A DNA stretch of 64,000 bases, from assembly GCA_014529385.2 (NCBI GenBank), contig CM043958.1, positions 121,676,817 through 121,740,816 of the forward strand, in the 5' to 3' direction. This stretch comes from Adiantum capillus-veneris (Eukaryota > Streptophyta > Polypodiopsida > Polypodiales > Pteridaceae). Below the pieces are notes generated by a model that was given only the letters and a program-made list of their open reading frames with translations, was not told the DNA's origin and ran no database searches. The position numbers and the translations under genes were made by a program. Shown in pieces: positions 22,201-31,897 of the stretch (positions are counted from its first letter, which is position 1; each line of letters opens with the position of its first letter).

Positions 22201-24091
22201 GTGTGCATACTATAGACGCTTCATAGAAAAGTTCTCACAAATTGCGGGACCATTACATGACCTAACAAAGAAAAATGTTAGGTATACGTGGTCTGCTAAG
22301 GAGAACAATGCTTTCGAAAAGCTTAAAGAAAAGCTTATCTCTCAACCTGTGCTTACACTACCGGATCTCTCAAAACCATTTGAGGTCCAATGTGATGCTT
22401 GTGGTGATTGCCTTGGGGCTGTTTTGCTCCAAGAAGGGCACGCCATAGGCTATGAGAGTCGAAGGCTCGACCCTGTTGAGCAAGCTCTAGGCATATACGA
22501 AAAAGAACTCCTTGCAGTTCTACATGCCTTAGACTCATGGAAGCACTATTTATTGGGGACTCCTTTCATTCTGCAAACGGATCACCAAAGTCTTAAGTAC
22601 TTCATGACGCAGACCAAGCTCTCCGACAAACAAATGAGGTGGGCAAATTTCCTTTCGCAATTTCATTTTCATATTGCTCACATTGCTGGCAAGCATAATC
22701 AAGTAGCCGATGCACTCTCAAGACGACCGAGAGTGAATGCGGTTTCCATAGCAACTCACAATGATCTATCTTCAATGATAGATGAGTATGCTATTGATCC
22801 CGATTTTAGAGATGTGATTTCAGCCCTTGCATTAGGGAAGAAAGAAGAACCATTTACTTTACAAGATGGTTATCTTCTCTATGGCAATAGACTATGCGTT
22901 ACTAACTCACTACGTGAGAAAGTAATGTATGAATCTCATGCTCCCCCATATGCGGGGCATAGAGGGATTCAGTCTACCCTAAAGGGAATTGAAACATATT
23001 TCTATTGGCCTACCATGAAAGTGAACATACATGAGTATGTTTCCAAATGTGTGGTATGTCAAAAGACAAAATTTGATAGAGGGAAGCAACTTGGATTGCT
23101 TCAACCCTTGCCAATCCCTAATTCACCGTGGGAGAGCATATCCATGGATTTTATCTTTGGATTGCCTAAGTCTATCCATGGGAATACGGGAATATGGACG
23201 ATAGTAGACAGGTTCAGTAAACAAGCTCATTTTATACCTGTCAAAAAGACTATCAAAGCCCATCAAATGGCAACCCTCTTCATTTCACAAATTTTCAAGT
23301 ACCATGGCTTGCCAATGTCCATAGTGTCGGATAGAGATCCTAGAATGACCAGTAATTTCTGGAAGGGTCTCTTTGAGAATTTAGGAACAAGGCTAAACTT
23401 CTCTTCGGCCTATCATCCACAAACTGATGGCCAAAGTGAAATAGCTAACCTAACTATTCTCGATCTACTAAAAGCCTATGTAACGGAAGTAGATCAAAGA
23501 TCCCAATGGGAGAAGTACTTACCCTTAGTAGAGTATGCTTACAATAACACTGTACATACTTCTACAGGAAAAGCACCTTTTGAGGTAATTGAGGGAAGAT
23601 CAAAAAGTCCCTTGCTACTTAAGGTACATGGCAAGATCTTCGCTGCAGATGAGTATAGCCGAGACCTACAAGAATCTTTCCAAAAGATTAAGGATGCTAT
23701 CTCTATCTCACAACAAAGGCAAAAGGCTGCTGCTGACAAGCACAGAAGAGCCCAAGCCTTTAAAGAAAACGATTGGGTCTTGTTAAAGTTTCCCAAGGCT
23801 CGATTAAGGCACACGACGGGCAAGAATCCTACGGGCCACCAAAAGTACTATGCTAAACTAGCAAAAAGGTACTATGGACCCTTCCAGATTCTTAGGCCAA
23901 TCAATGAGATGGCCTATCAACTTAAGTTGCCCAATCATTGGATCATACACAATGCTTTTCATGTGAGCCTCTTAAAGCCTTACAAAGGAGAGCCACCTCA
24001 AGAACCAACTATTGAAGACCCACCGGAGATCGAGGACCACGAGGAGGTGCTGCAGCCCGAGTCCATTCTCCGACATGAAGACAAGGTATAA
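19277..24091 (+). CDS. Chromovirus Gag-Pol polyprotein, array copy 2
   Basis: This is a 1604-codon open frame with the same domain order and catalytic residues as copy 1: zinc knuckle 483-496, protease Asp545, FFDD at 891-894, the RNase H set, integrase H2C2 and DDE 1291/1352/1388. It has the conserved Thr at 1101 and Ala at 1155 and shares Pro and Ile with copy 1 at the two positions where copy 3 has Gln and Leu. It has no visible defect before the common stop, so it is the best candidate for a functional polyprotein. It is driven by LTR 2 and would end transcription in LTR 3. Confidence 0.95.
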   Translation: MADNIKESEINVDNFDFAHEQATNDASMLVNYLVSRLQQAMGNPSLQSEVQRQLRAHGILQAHHHDERTPRKPPCETTKRGLSPIREEEENPYEGLKNLLLDDASPSQRRTQEPPPKERERSESPATSAEMAPRRRRAKRSPSPPKRRRPSHSSPRHNSKRDDKKPEKKKARKRTPSSPSSSSSSSYESYGEDDKDQDKKKARKRSPSSPPSSNSSSSEESDGATFEPSKRRGHRKSYAAWKRSSKLKKFKEGGKSISFLTYDGTFGATDKVLAFIQQFDAAFGDEGFTESSKIRHVAMHFQKSARQWWSSLRANGEAPRTWKALRASIMKQFLATDAKDKVLTEWRSLKLSPNESIHKYVDKFWDLQLKATVFKKLDFGEQKQQFCAGLTEEMAEYVNSQRPRTISAVIHHTMVASRINFQTGGKRNNKPPENKGSNEPKGKDNVQKSPKGNSNKAKEKGVYKGKNKLSPEELERYRKDNRCFKCGEQGHAYRACPQKNNRQDPPRASLVEIQEEEIHQTHHKGSPLCHAWGKVREHDAFILFDPGSTHNFISMELATKLGIQSYEMGDILPADSAFKGQEASVTPLIGKLRLHVQGYVDKEDFFISPLKHEDVILGAPWFDRLAAHVKFPERRISFKFREKDMYIDAREMGNTIPIVHTPAFNKSIKSSISVYMIFVKDSQNEPNALAKENKSNQKELELSNFLKGFQDVFIDDIPCELPPKRGNDDHAIELLPGSSPPNKPPYRVSQAQQEEIMRQVHELIEKGMVRPSSSPFCSPVLLVQKKDGTYRMCVDYRALNRITIKNRFPVPRVEDLFDKLQGSTYFSRIDLKSGYHQIRIVDQDIVKTAFRTTFGLYEYIVMPFGLTNAPATFNRLMEKLFRPHRTFTGVFFDDIIIYSNSLEEHKQHLQVIFQVLRENKLYVNRKKSEFFLQEIQYLGHIISQDGIQMDPSKLEVIKGWPKPRNLHELRSFIGMCAYYRRFIEKFSQIAGPLHDLTKKNVRYTWSAKENNAFEKLKEKLISQPVLTLPDLSKPFEVQCDACGDCLGAVLLQEGHAIGYESRRLDPVEQALGIYEKELLAVLHALDSWKHYLLGTPFILQTDHQSLKYFMTQTKLSDKQMRWANFLSQFHFHIAHIAGKHNQVADALSRRPRVNAVSIATHNDLSSMIDEYAIDPDFRDVISALALGKKEEPFTLQDGYLLYGNRLCVTNSLREKVMYESHAPPYAGHRGIQSTLKGIETYFYWPTMKVNIHEYVSKCVVCQKTKFDRGKQLGLLQPLPIPNSPWESISMDFIFGLPKSIHGNTGIWTIVDRFSKQAHFIPVKKTIKAHQMATLFISQIFKYHGLPMSIVSDRDPRMTSNFWKGLFENLGTRLNFSSAYHPQTDGQSEIANLTILDLLKAYVTEVDQRSQWEKYLPLVEYAYNNTVHTSTGKAPFEVIEGRSKSPLLLKVHGKIFAADEYSRDLQESFQKIKDAISISQQRQKAAADKHRRAQAFKENDWVLLKFPKARLRHTTGKNPTGHQKYYAKLAKRYYGPFQILRPINEMAYQLKLPNHWIIHNAFHVSLLKPYKGEPPQEPTIEDPPEIEDHEEVLQPESILRHEDKV

Positions 24092-24226
24092 AGAGGCGGT
24101 AAGACTATCAGACGATAACTTATTAAGTTTAAGAATTATCCTTTTGAAGATGCTAGATGGATGCAAGGCATACAATTAAAGGATAACCTAAACCTTGTCA
24201 ATGCTTACAATGCTTCCCAAGAGTAA
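24092..24226 (+). pseudogene. Chromodomain tail, copy 2, with a second stop
   Basis: This is the same downstream tail as copy 1, but 24118 is A instead of T and turns the Tyr codon of RRYLIKF into TAA (24116-24118). This copy therefore has two stops inside the chromodomain. Confidence 0.8.
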
Positions 24227-24570
24227 GCAAATGTACAAAATGTTAAAAATGAACAAAAATTTTTGTCTTATAAGACTCTCTTTTTCTTTATTTGTGCACA
24301 AAAATGAAGTAGTATGCATGCTTAGATCAAGTTTGCGGAGACGACGTCTCCCGAACACCAAGTAGAGCTTGTCACTCTACTATGGAAGACTGATAGGACT
24401 AATGTGCAGACATGCTTGCGGCAGCCTCAGGCTCTCAAGCGCCAAATGGACTAGTCATCCATTATGGAATGATGTCGTAGGGTAACATAGGGATCCTCTA
24501 CCCGCTAAGAAAAGGACTCATGCATATGCTTTATCTTCTCTACACCATAGTCGAGGACGACTATGATTTC

Positions 24571-24580
24571 AAGAGAGAGG
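24571..24580 (+). promoter_or_regulatory. Polypurine tract, array copy 2
   Basis: AAGAGAGAGG three bases before LTR 3, identical to copy 1. Confidence 0.8.
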
Positions 24581-24583
24581 TAA

Positions 24584-26173
24584 TGTCATAATAATCAATA
24601 TCTAATTCTCCTAAATGATTTTCTCATATTAAACTGATCATTTAATGTGGGGAAGTGCCAAGGGAGAAAAAGTTAGAATAATGGTTAAGTTAGCAGACCG
24701 GCCACAGTAGGGATCCAAAGGAGGGAAAATAGGGATCCAAAGAGGGGGCCATCTGCAAAAGAGCCATGTGAAACAATGGGCTAAAAAGACCCTAAGGTTC
24801 AGCCCATTAAGACTTCCAAAATGCTAAGGTTCCAAAATTCAAGGGTTGTGTCCAAAGGTCAACCTTAGGGAAAATTGGATGCTTAGTGTGTGCCAAAAAG
24901 TCTTTCTACATCCCTACATGGGAGGGGGCGAGCCCCAAAGCTAGGGGATGAGAGAGAAAGCCACACACACACACACAGGCTCCCTTTACACAAAGGGAAT
25001 GAGGGACACATGTCAGCTCCCTAGGCCAGATGCCCACAAGGTGTGCCCAATTCCTATTGGAAGACCCTTGAAGTGGACCAATGAGAATTAGGCTAGAGTA
25101 AATCTAGTTTAATTAATTTAAAAACATTTAATAAAAGAAACCAATAAGAATTAAGTGTCCTAGAAGACTATTGGGCAGTCTCCCAAGGGGTCCAATGAGC
25201 ATTCAGGAGCCCCATGGCTTGCCTGATTCCTATTGGCCAGGAGGCAAAGGGGTCCAATGAGAGTTTAGTTTAATTATTTAATTATCTAAAGCTCTCACAA
25301 AAGGGGAAAGGGGGACACATGTCAGAAGGCTATCACTTATGCTGCTTAATCCCTATTGGCTTGACCTGGGGAGGTCCAATGAGGCAAAAGCCAGACTAAC
25401 TTAGCAGCTAGGGCTCGCCCAAGAGAGAGAGGGGGCTGATTTTTGCTTGGCAGAAAACACACACACTCTCACACTTGACCATGTGTGAAGGGAAAATACT
25501 CTATCTCCTCCCAAGCTTTAATGGAGAGCTCATCACCTACTCCAAGCTTGTGAGATAGAAGCCTACATCAACACTCTCTTGGCATGTGGATGCAAATCCA
25601 ACCAAGAGCCAAGCTTCAATGCATGCTCATCTTCTCTACCAAGCTAATTACTAAGCTAAGCTATGCTAATATGAGTGATTATGTGAGGAGATGTACTTCT
25701 TTCTCGTAAGATACTTCTTTTTCCTCTCAATCTACTCTCATACCCTGCTAGCTCTCACCATCTTCGAAGGTGTGTGAGGTCTTGGGTCTGAGAACGGGGA
25801 TAATTCAAGTTGTGTTTGATTAAGTGTTTTGCTTGGTGTATGAAGCTTCCATCTTCATTGCACTAGCTAGTCTTGAAGGAACACAAAGAATTGTATTGTA
25901 CAATGTCTCTCTTGATGGGAGAAACCATAATACAAAGCCTTTTGGAGGGGGGACCGGCTCCATGCAAATCCGGTCCTCAACTGTTGTCAATAGCTTAATT
26001 GCTCTCTCTTTTGAAAGTATTGTCGATGCTATCTAACTAGGTGTTATGCTTTTTGTTGCTCTCTCCACCCAAGCACTCTTGTAATTCTCATTAGGAATCA
26101 ACTCTAATGAAATGCCCACTATGTTCATGCTAAATTCCGCTACACAAAAGATTTTAGGCCATTAAATGTTACA
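24584..26173 (+). repeat. LTR 3 of the array
   Basis: 1590 bp. It shares G25209 and T25839 with LTR 4, unlike LTRs 1 and 2. Private changes are G24843 and G26094. Confidence 0.95.
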
Positions 26174-26174
26174 T

Positions 26175-26186
26175 TGGTATCAGAGC
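26175..26186 (+). promoter_or_regulatory. Primer-binding site, array copy 3
   Basis: TGGTATCAGAGC, identical to copy 1. Confidence 0.95.
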
Positions 26187-26590
26187 TCAAGGTTTCTCTT
26201 TTCTTGCTCAAGAAGGGAGGTCCTCAAGCTAGCTACAAATGGTTGGTATTATTAATTGCCTGTGAGTAAGTAGAATAGGGATTTTTCAGCCTTGCAGTGC
26301 GCCTGCCTTTGTGCAGTTAACGGGGCATCACCGTCGAGAGCTATGGTCTTAATAGTGGAGTCCTACGGGGCTTGCCTACGGCTTAACCACTATTGAGCTA
26401 TTAGAAGCTTGACAGGAGCCGGTGCTGTTTTGGTGTCGAAAGACCCTCTCTTCTATTCCTTGCAATTAATGGTATTCGAGCCGCGGGTACAGTAGCTTGA
26501 GTGCTTTTTCTAAAGGGGTAAAGAGGAGTAGCAACTAGGGCTTGAAGTGCCAAAGTACACCTAAAAAGTTTACACCTAAAAGTTGTTAGA

Positions 26591-29500
26591 ATGGCTGACA
26601 ATATTAAAGAGAGTGAAATTAATGTTGATAACTTTGATTTTGCTCATGAGCAAGCTACTAATGATGCTTCAATGCTTGTTAATTATCTTGTTTCTAGGCT
26701 TCAACAAGCCATGGGCAATCCATCTCTCCAAAGTGAAGTGCAACGGCAGCTCCGTGCTCACGGGATTCTCCAAGCTCATCACCATGACGAGAGAACACCT
26801 AGGAAGCCTCCTTGTGAGACTACCAAAAGAGGTCTCTCTCCGATTCGGGAAGAAGAAGAGAATCCATATGAAGGGCTCAAGAACTTACTTCTTGATGATG
26901 CATCTCCTTCCCAAAGGAGAACTCAAGAGCCTCCACCGAAGGAACGAGAAAGAAGCGAGTCTCCCGCCACCTCGGCGGAGATGGCTCCACGAAGACGGCG
27001 GGCTAAACGCTCTCCATCACCACCAAAGCGGAGAAGACCATCACACTCTTCTCCACGCCATAATTCAAAGAGGGATGATAAAAAGCAAGAGAAGAAAAAG
27101 GCGAGAAAGAGGACACCCTCTTCTCCATCTTCTTCATCCTCTTCCTCTTATGAAAGCTATGGTGAAGACGACAAAGATCAAGACAAGAAAAAGGCGAGAA
27201 AGAGGTCACCCTCTTCTCCACCTTCTTCAAATTCTTCATCTTCTGAAGAAAGTGATGGTGCAACTTTTGAACCATCAAAAAGAAGAGGCCATAGGAAATC
27301 CTATGCCGCATGGAAGAGGTCGTCCAAGCTGAAGAAATTCAAAGAGGGAGGGAAGAGCATCTCTTTCCTTACCTATGATGGCACCTTCGGTGCTACAGAC
27401 AAAGTTTTGGCCTTTATCCAGCAATTCGATGCGGCGTTTGGAGATGAGGGCTTCACGGAGTCCTCTAAGCTACGCCATGTAGCTATGCACTTTCAAAAGT
27501 CCGCCAGACAATGGTGGTCTAGCCTACGAGCCAACGGTGAAGCTCCACGAACATGGAAGGCTTTAAGAGCTTCCATTATGAAGCAGTTTTTGGCCACCGA
27601 TGCCAAAGACAAAGTACTCACCGAATGGCGAAGCTTAAAGCTCTCTCCCAATGAATCCATCCACAAATATGTAGACAAGTTTTGGGACCTACAACTCAAA
27701 GCCACTGTCTTCAAAAAGTTGGATTTTGGAGAGCAAAAGCAACAATTTTGTGCGGGCTTAACCGAAGAAATGGCGGAGTATGTCAACTCCCAAAGGCCAC
27801 GTACCATATCGGCGGTAATACACCATACTATGGTGGCCTCGCGAATCAATTTCCAAACGGGGGGTAAAAGAAATAATAAGCCCCCGGAAAACAAAGGTTC
27901 CAATGAGCCTAAGGGGAAGGACAATGTCCAAAAGTCTCCTAAGGGCAATTCCAACAAAGCTAAAGAGAAGGGAGTTTACAAAGGAAAGAATAAACTCTCT
28001 CCTGAAGAGCTTGAGCGTTATCGTAAAGATAACCGGTGTTTCAAGTGCGGCGAACAAGGGCATGCGTACCGCGCTTGTCCCCAAAAGAACAACCGCCAAG
28101 ATCCTCCTAGAGCTTCTTTGGTTGAAATCCAAGAGGAGGAGATTCATCAAACTCACCACAAAGGATCTCCTCTATGCCATGCTTGGGGAAAGGTAAGAGA
28201 ACATGATGCTTTTATTCTCTTTGACCCTGGTTCTACTCACAATTTTATATCTATGGAGTTAGCCACCAAGCTAGGCATACAATCCTACGAGATGGGAGAT
28301 ATCCTACCCGCAGACAGTGCCTTCAAGGGGCAAGAAGCTTCAGTCACTCCCTTAATCGGGAAATTGAGGCTTCATGTCCAAGGCTATGTGGACAAAGAGG
28401 ATTTCTTTATCTCTCCTCTCAAGCATGAGGATGTAATCCTAGGGGCACCATGGTTTGACCGTCTGGCTGCCCATGTTAAATTTCCTGAAAGGAGAATCTC
28501 CTTTAAGTTCAGGGAAAAGGACATGTATATAGATGCTAGGGAGATGGGTAACACCATCCCCATTGTACATACACCAGCTTTCAACAAGTCAATAAAGAGC
28601 TCTATTTCCGTGTACATGATTTTTGTTAAAGATTCTCAAAATGAACCTAATGCTTTAGCAAAAGAAAATAAAAGCAACCAAAAGGAATTAGAGTTATCCA
28701 ATTTTCTCAAGGGGTTTCAAGATGTCTTTATTGACGACATCCCTTGTGAGCTACCTCCTAAACGAGGTAATGACGACCATGCAATTGAACTTCTTCCAGG
28801 AAGTTCACCGCCTAACAAACCTCCTTATAGAGTTTCTCAAGCTCAACAAGAGGAGATTATGCGGCAAGTGCATGAGTTAATTGAGAAGGGCATGGTTAGG
28901 CCTAGCTCATCTCCATTTTGCTCACCTGTGCTATTAGTGCAAAAGAAAGACGGCACATATCGTATGTGTGTCGACTATAGAGCACTAAATAGGATCACTA
29001 TCAAGAATAGGTTTCCCGTTCCACGGGTAGAAGACCTATTTGATAAGCTACAAGGATCGACCTACTTCAGTAGGATTGACCTAAAAAGTGGCTATCATCA
29101 AATAAGGATAGTTGATCAAGACATTGTAAAGACCGCATTTCGTACTACATTTGGTCTTTACGAATACATTGTCATGCCTTTTGGCTTGACTAATGCACCA
29201 GCCACATTTAACCGCTTGATGGAGAAGCTGTTCAGACCTCATCGAACCTTCACTGGAGTGTTCTTTGATGATATTATCATCTACTCTAATTCATTAGAGG
29301 AACACAAGCAACACCTCCAGGTAATATTTCAAGTTTTAAGAGAGAATAAACTTTATGTTAATCGAAAGAAAAGTGAATTTTTCTTGCAAGAGATTCAATA
29401 TTTAGGTCACATTATCTCTCAAGATGGAATCCAAATGGATCCATCCAAGTTAGAGGTAATAAAAGGATGGCCTAAACCAAGGAATCTTCATGAACTAAGA

Positions 29501-31405
29501 AGCTTTATAGGTATGTGTGCATACTATAGACGCTTCATAGAAAAGTTCTCACAAATTGCGGGACCATTACATGACCTAACAAAGAAAAATGTTAGGTATA
29601 CGTGGTCTGCTAAGGAGAACAATGCTTTCGAAAAGCTTAAAGAAAAGCTTATCTCTCAACCTGTGCTTACACTACCGGATCTCTCAAAACCATTTGAGGT
29701 CCAATGTGATGCTTGTGGTGATTGCCTTGGGGCTGTTTTGCTCCAAGAAGGGCACGCCATAGGCTATGAGAGTCGAAGGCTCGACCCTGTTGAGCAAGCT
29801 CTAGGCATATACGAAAAAGAACTCCTTGCAGTTCTACATGCCTTAGACTCATGGAAGCACTATTTATTGGGGACTCCTTTCATTCTGCAAACGGATCACC
29901 AAAGTCTTAAGTACTTCATGACGCAGACCAAGCTCTCCGACAAACAAATGAGGTGGGCAAATTTCCTTTCGCAATTTCATTTTCATATTGCTCACATTGC
30001 TGGCAAGCATAATCAAGTAGCCGATGCACTCTCAAGACGACCGAGAGTGAATGCGGTTTCCATAGCAACTCACAATGATCTATCTTCAATGATAGATGAG
30101 TATGCTATTGATCCCGATTTTAGAGATGTGATTTCAGCCCTTGCATTAGGGAAGAAAGAAGAACCATTTACTTTACAAGATGGTTATCTTCTCTATGGCA
30201 ATAGACTATGCGTTACTAACTCACTACGTGAGAAAGTAATGTATGAATCTCATGCTCCCCCATATGCGGGGCATAGAGGGATTCAGTCTACCCTAAAGGG
30301 AATTGAAACATATTTCTATTGGCCTACCATGAAAGTGAACATACATGAGTATGTTTCCAAATGTGTGGTATGTCAAAAGACAAAATTTGATAGAGGGAAG
30401 CAACTTGGATTGCTTCAACCCTTGCCAATCCCTAATTCACCGTGGGAGAGCATATCCATGGATTTTATCTTTGGATTGCCTAAGTCTATCCATGGGAATA
30501 CGGGAATATGGACGATAGTAGACAGGTTCAGTAAACAAGCTCATTTTATACCTGTCAAAAAGACTATCAAAGCCCATCAAATGGCAACCCTCTTCATTTC
30601 ACAAATTTTCAAGTACCATGGCTTGCCAATGTCCATAGTGTCGGATAGAGATCCTAGAATGACCAGTAATTTCTGGAAGGGTCTCTTTGAGAATTTAGGA
30701 ACAAGGCTAAACTTCTCTTCGGCCTATCATCCACAAACTGATGGCCAAAGTGAAATAGCTAACCTAACTATTCTCGATCTACTAAAAGCCTATGTAACGG
30801 AAGTAGATCAAAGATCCCAATGGGAGAAGTACTTACCCTTAGTAGAGTATGCTTACAATAACACTGTACATACTTCTACAGGAAAAGCACCTTTTGAGGT
30901 AATTGAGGGAAGATCAAAAAGTCCCTTGCTACTTAAGGTACATGGCAAGATCTTCGCTGCAGATGAGTATAGCCGAGACCTACAAGAATCTTTCCAAAAG
31001 ATTAAGGATGCTATCTCTATCTCACAACAAAGGCAAAAGGCTGCTGCTGACAAGCACAGAAGAGCCCAAGCCTTTAAAGAAAACGATTGGGTCTTGTTAA
31101 AGTTTCCCAAGGCTCGATTAAGGCACACGACGGGCAAGAATCCTACGGGCCACCAAAAGTACTATGCTAAACTAGCAAAAAGGTACTATGGACCCTTCCA
31201 GATTCTTAGGCCAATCAATGAGATGGCCTATCAACTTAAGTTGCCCAATCATTGGATCATACACAATGCTTTTCATGTGAGCCTCTTAAAGCCTTACAAA
31301 GGAGAGCCACCTCAAGAACCAACTATTGAAGACCCACCGGAGATCGAGGACCACGAGGAGGTGCTGCAGCCCGAGTCCATTCTCCGACATGAAGACAAGG
31401 TATAA
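26591..31405 (+). CDS. Chromovirus Gag-Pol polyprotein, array copy 3
   Basis: This is a 1604-codon open frame with the same domains as copies 1 and 2. It is the most divergent of the three: Gln for Pro in the basic N-terminal stretch (27087), Leu for Ile in the Gag capsid region (27470), a silent C at 27823 and a leader G at 26305. It has Thr1101 and Ala1155 like copy 2. All catalytic residues are present. Its two flanking LTRs (3 and 4) share variants, so copy 3 with LTRs 3 and 4 looks like one original element. Confidence 0.95.
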   Translation: MADNIKESEINVDNFDFAHEQATNDASMLVNYLVSRLQQAMGNPSLQSEVQRQLRAHGILQAHHHDERTPRKPPCETTKRGLSPIREEEENPYEGLKNLLLDDASPSQRRTQEPPPKERERSESPATSAEMAPRRRRAKRSPSPPKRRRPSHSSPRHNSKRDDKKQEKKKARKRTPSSPSSSSSSSYESYGEDDKDQDKKKARKRSPSSPPSSNSSSSEESDGATFEPSKRRGHRKSYAAWKRSSKLKKFKEGGKSISFLTYDGTFGATDKVLAFIQQFDAAFGDEGFTESSKLRHVAMHFQKSARQWWSSLRANGEAPRTWKALRASIMKQFLATDAKDKVLTEWRSLKLSPNESIHKYVDKFWDLQLKATVFKKLDFGEQKQQFCAGLTEEMAEYVNSQRPRTISAVIHHTMVASRINFQTGGKRNNKPPENKGSNEPKGKDNVQKSPKGNSNKAKEKGVYKGKNKLSPEELERYRKDNRCFKCGEQGHAYRACPQKNNRQDPPRASLVEIQEEEIHQTHHKGSPLCHAWGKVREHDAFILFDPGSTHNFISMELATKLGIQSYEMGDILPADSAFKGQEASVTPLIGKLRLHVQGYVDKEDFFISPLKHEDVILGAPWFDRLAAHVKFPERRISFKFREKDMYIDAREMGNTIPIVHTPAFNKSIKSSISVYMIFVKDSQNEPNALAKENKSNQKELELSNFLKGFQDVFIDDIPCELPPKRGNDDHAIELLPGSSPPNKPPYRVSQAQQEEIMRQVHELIEKGMVRPSSSPFCSPVLLVQKKDGTYRMCVDYRALNRITIKNRFPVPRVEDLFDKLQGSTYFSRIDLKSGYHQIRIVDQDIVKTAFRTTFGLYEYIVMPFGLTNAPATFNRLMEKLFRPHRTFTGVFFDDIIIYSNSLEEHKQHLQVIFQVLRENKLYVNRKKSEFFLQEIQYLGHIISQDGIQMDPSKLEVIKGWPKPRNLHELRSFIGMCAYYRRFIEKFSQIAGPLHDLTKKNVRYTWSAKENNAFEKLKEKLISQPVLTLPDLSKPFEVQCDACGDCLGAVLLQEGHAIGYESRRLDPVEQALGIYEKELLAVLHALDSWKHYLLGTPFILQTDHQSLKYFMTQTKLSDKQMRWANFLSQFHFHIAHIAGKHNQVADALSRRPRVNAVSIATHNDLSSMIDEYAIDPDFRDVISALALGKKEEPFTLQDGYLLYGNRLCVTNSLREKVMYESHAPPYAGHRGIQSTLKGIETYFYWPTMKVNIHEYVSKCVVCQKTKFDRGKQLGLLQPLPIPNSPWESISMDFIFGLPKSIHGNTGIWTIVDRFSKQAHFIPVKKTIKAHQMATLFISQIFKYHGLPMSIVSDRDPRMTSNFWKGLFENLGTRLNFSSAYHPQTDGQSEIANLTILDLLKAYVTEVDQRSQWEKYLPLVEYAYNNTVHTSTGKAPFEVIEGRSKSPLLLKVHGKIFAADEYSRDLQESFQKIKDAISISQQRQKAAADKHRRAQAFKENDWVLLKFPKARLRHTTGKNPTGHQKYYAKLAKRYYGPFQILRPINEMAYQLKLPNHWIIHNAFHVSLLKPYKGEPPQEPTIEDPPEIEDHEEVLQPESILRHEDKV

Positions 31406-31540
31406 AGAGGCGGTAAGACTATCAGACGATATCTTATTAAGTTTAAGAATTATCCTTTTGAAGATGCTAGATGGATGCAAGGCATACAATTAAAGGATAA
31501 CCTAAACCTTGTCAATGCTTACAATGCTTCCCAAGAGTAA
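31406..31540 (+). pseudogene. Chromodomain tail, copy 3
   Basis: As in copy 1, 44 in-frame codons follow the common TAA (31403-31405) and encode the chromodomain core. No second stop is present. Confidence 0.8.
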
Positions 31541-31884
31541 GCAAATGTACAAAATGTTAAAAATGAACAAAAATTTTTGTCTTATAAGACTCTCCTTTTC
31601 TTTATTTGTGCACAAAAATGAAGTAGTATGCATGCTTAGATCAAGTTTGCGGAGACGACGTCTCCCGAACACCAAGTAGAGCTTGTCACTCTACTATGGA
31701 AGACTGATAGGACTAATGTGCAGACATGCTTGCGGCAGCCTCAGGCTCTCAAGCGCCAAATGGACTAGTCATCCATTATGGAATGATGTCGTAGGGTAAC
31801 ATAGGGATCCTCTACCCGCTAAGAAAAGGACTCATGCATATGCTTTATCTTCTCTACACCATAGTCGAGGACGACTATGATTTC

Positions 31885-31894
31885 AAGAGAGAGG
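31885..31894 (+). promoter_or_regulatory. Polypurine tract, array copy 3
   Basis: AAGAGAGAGG three bases before LTR 4. Confidence 0.8.
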
Positions 31895-31897
31895 TAA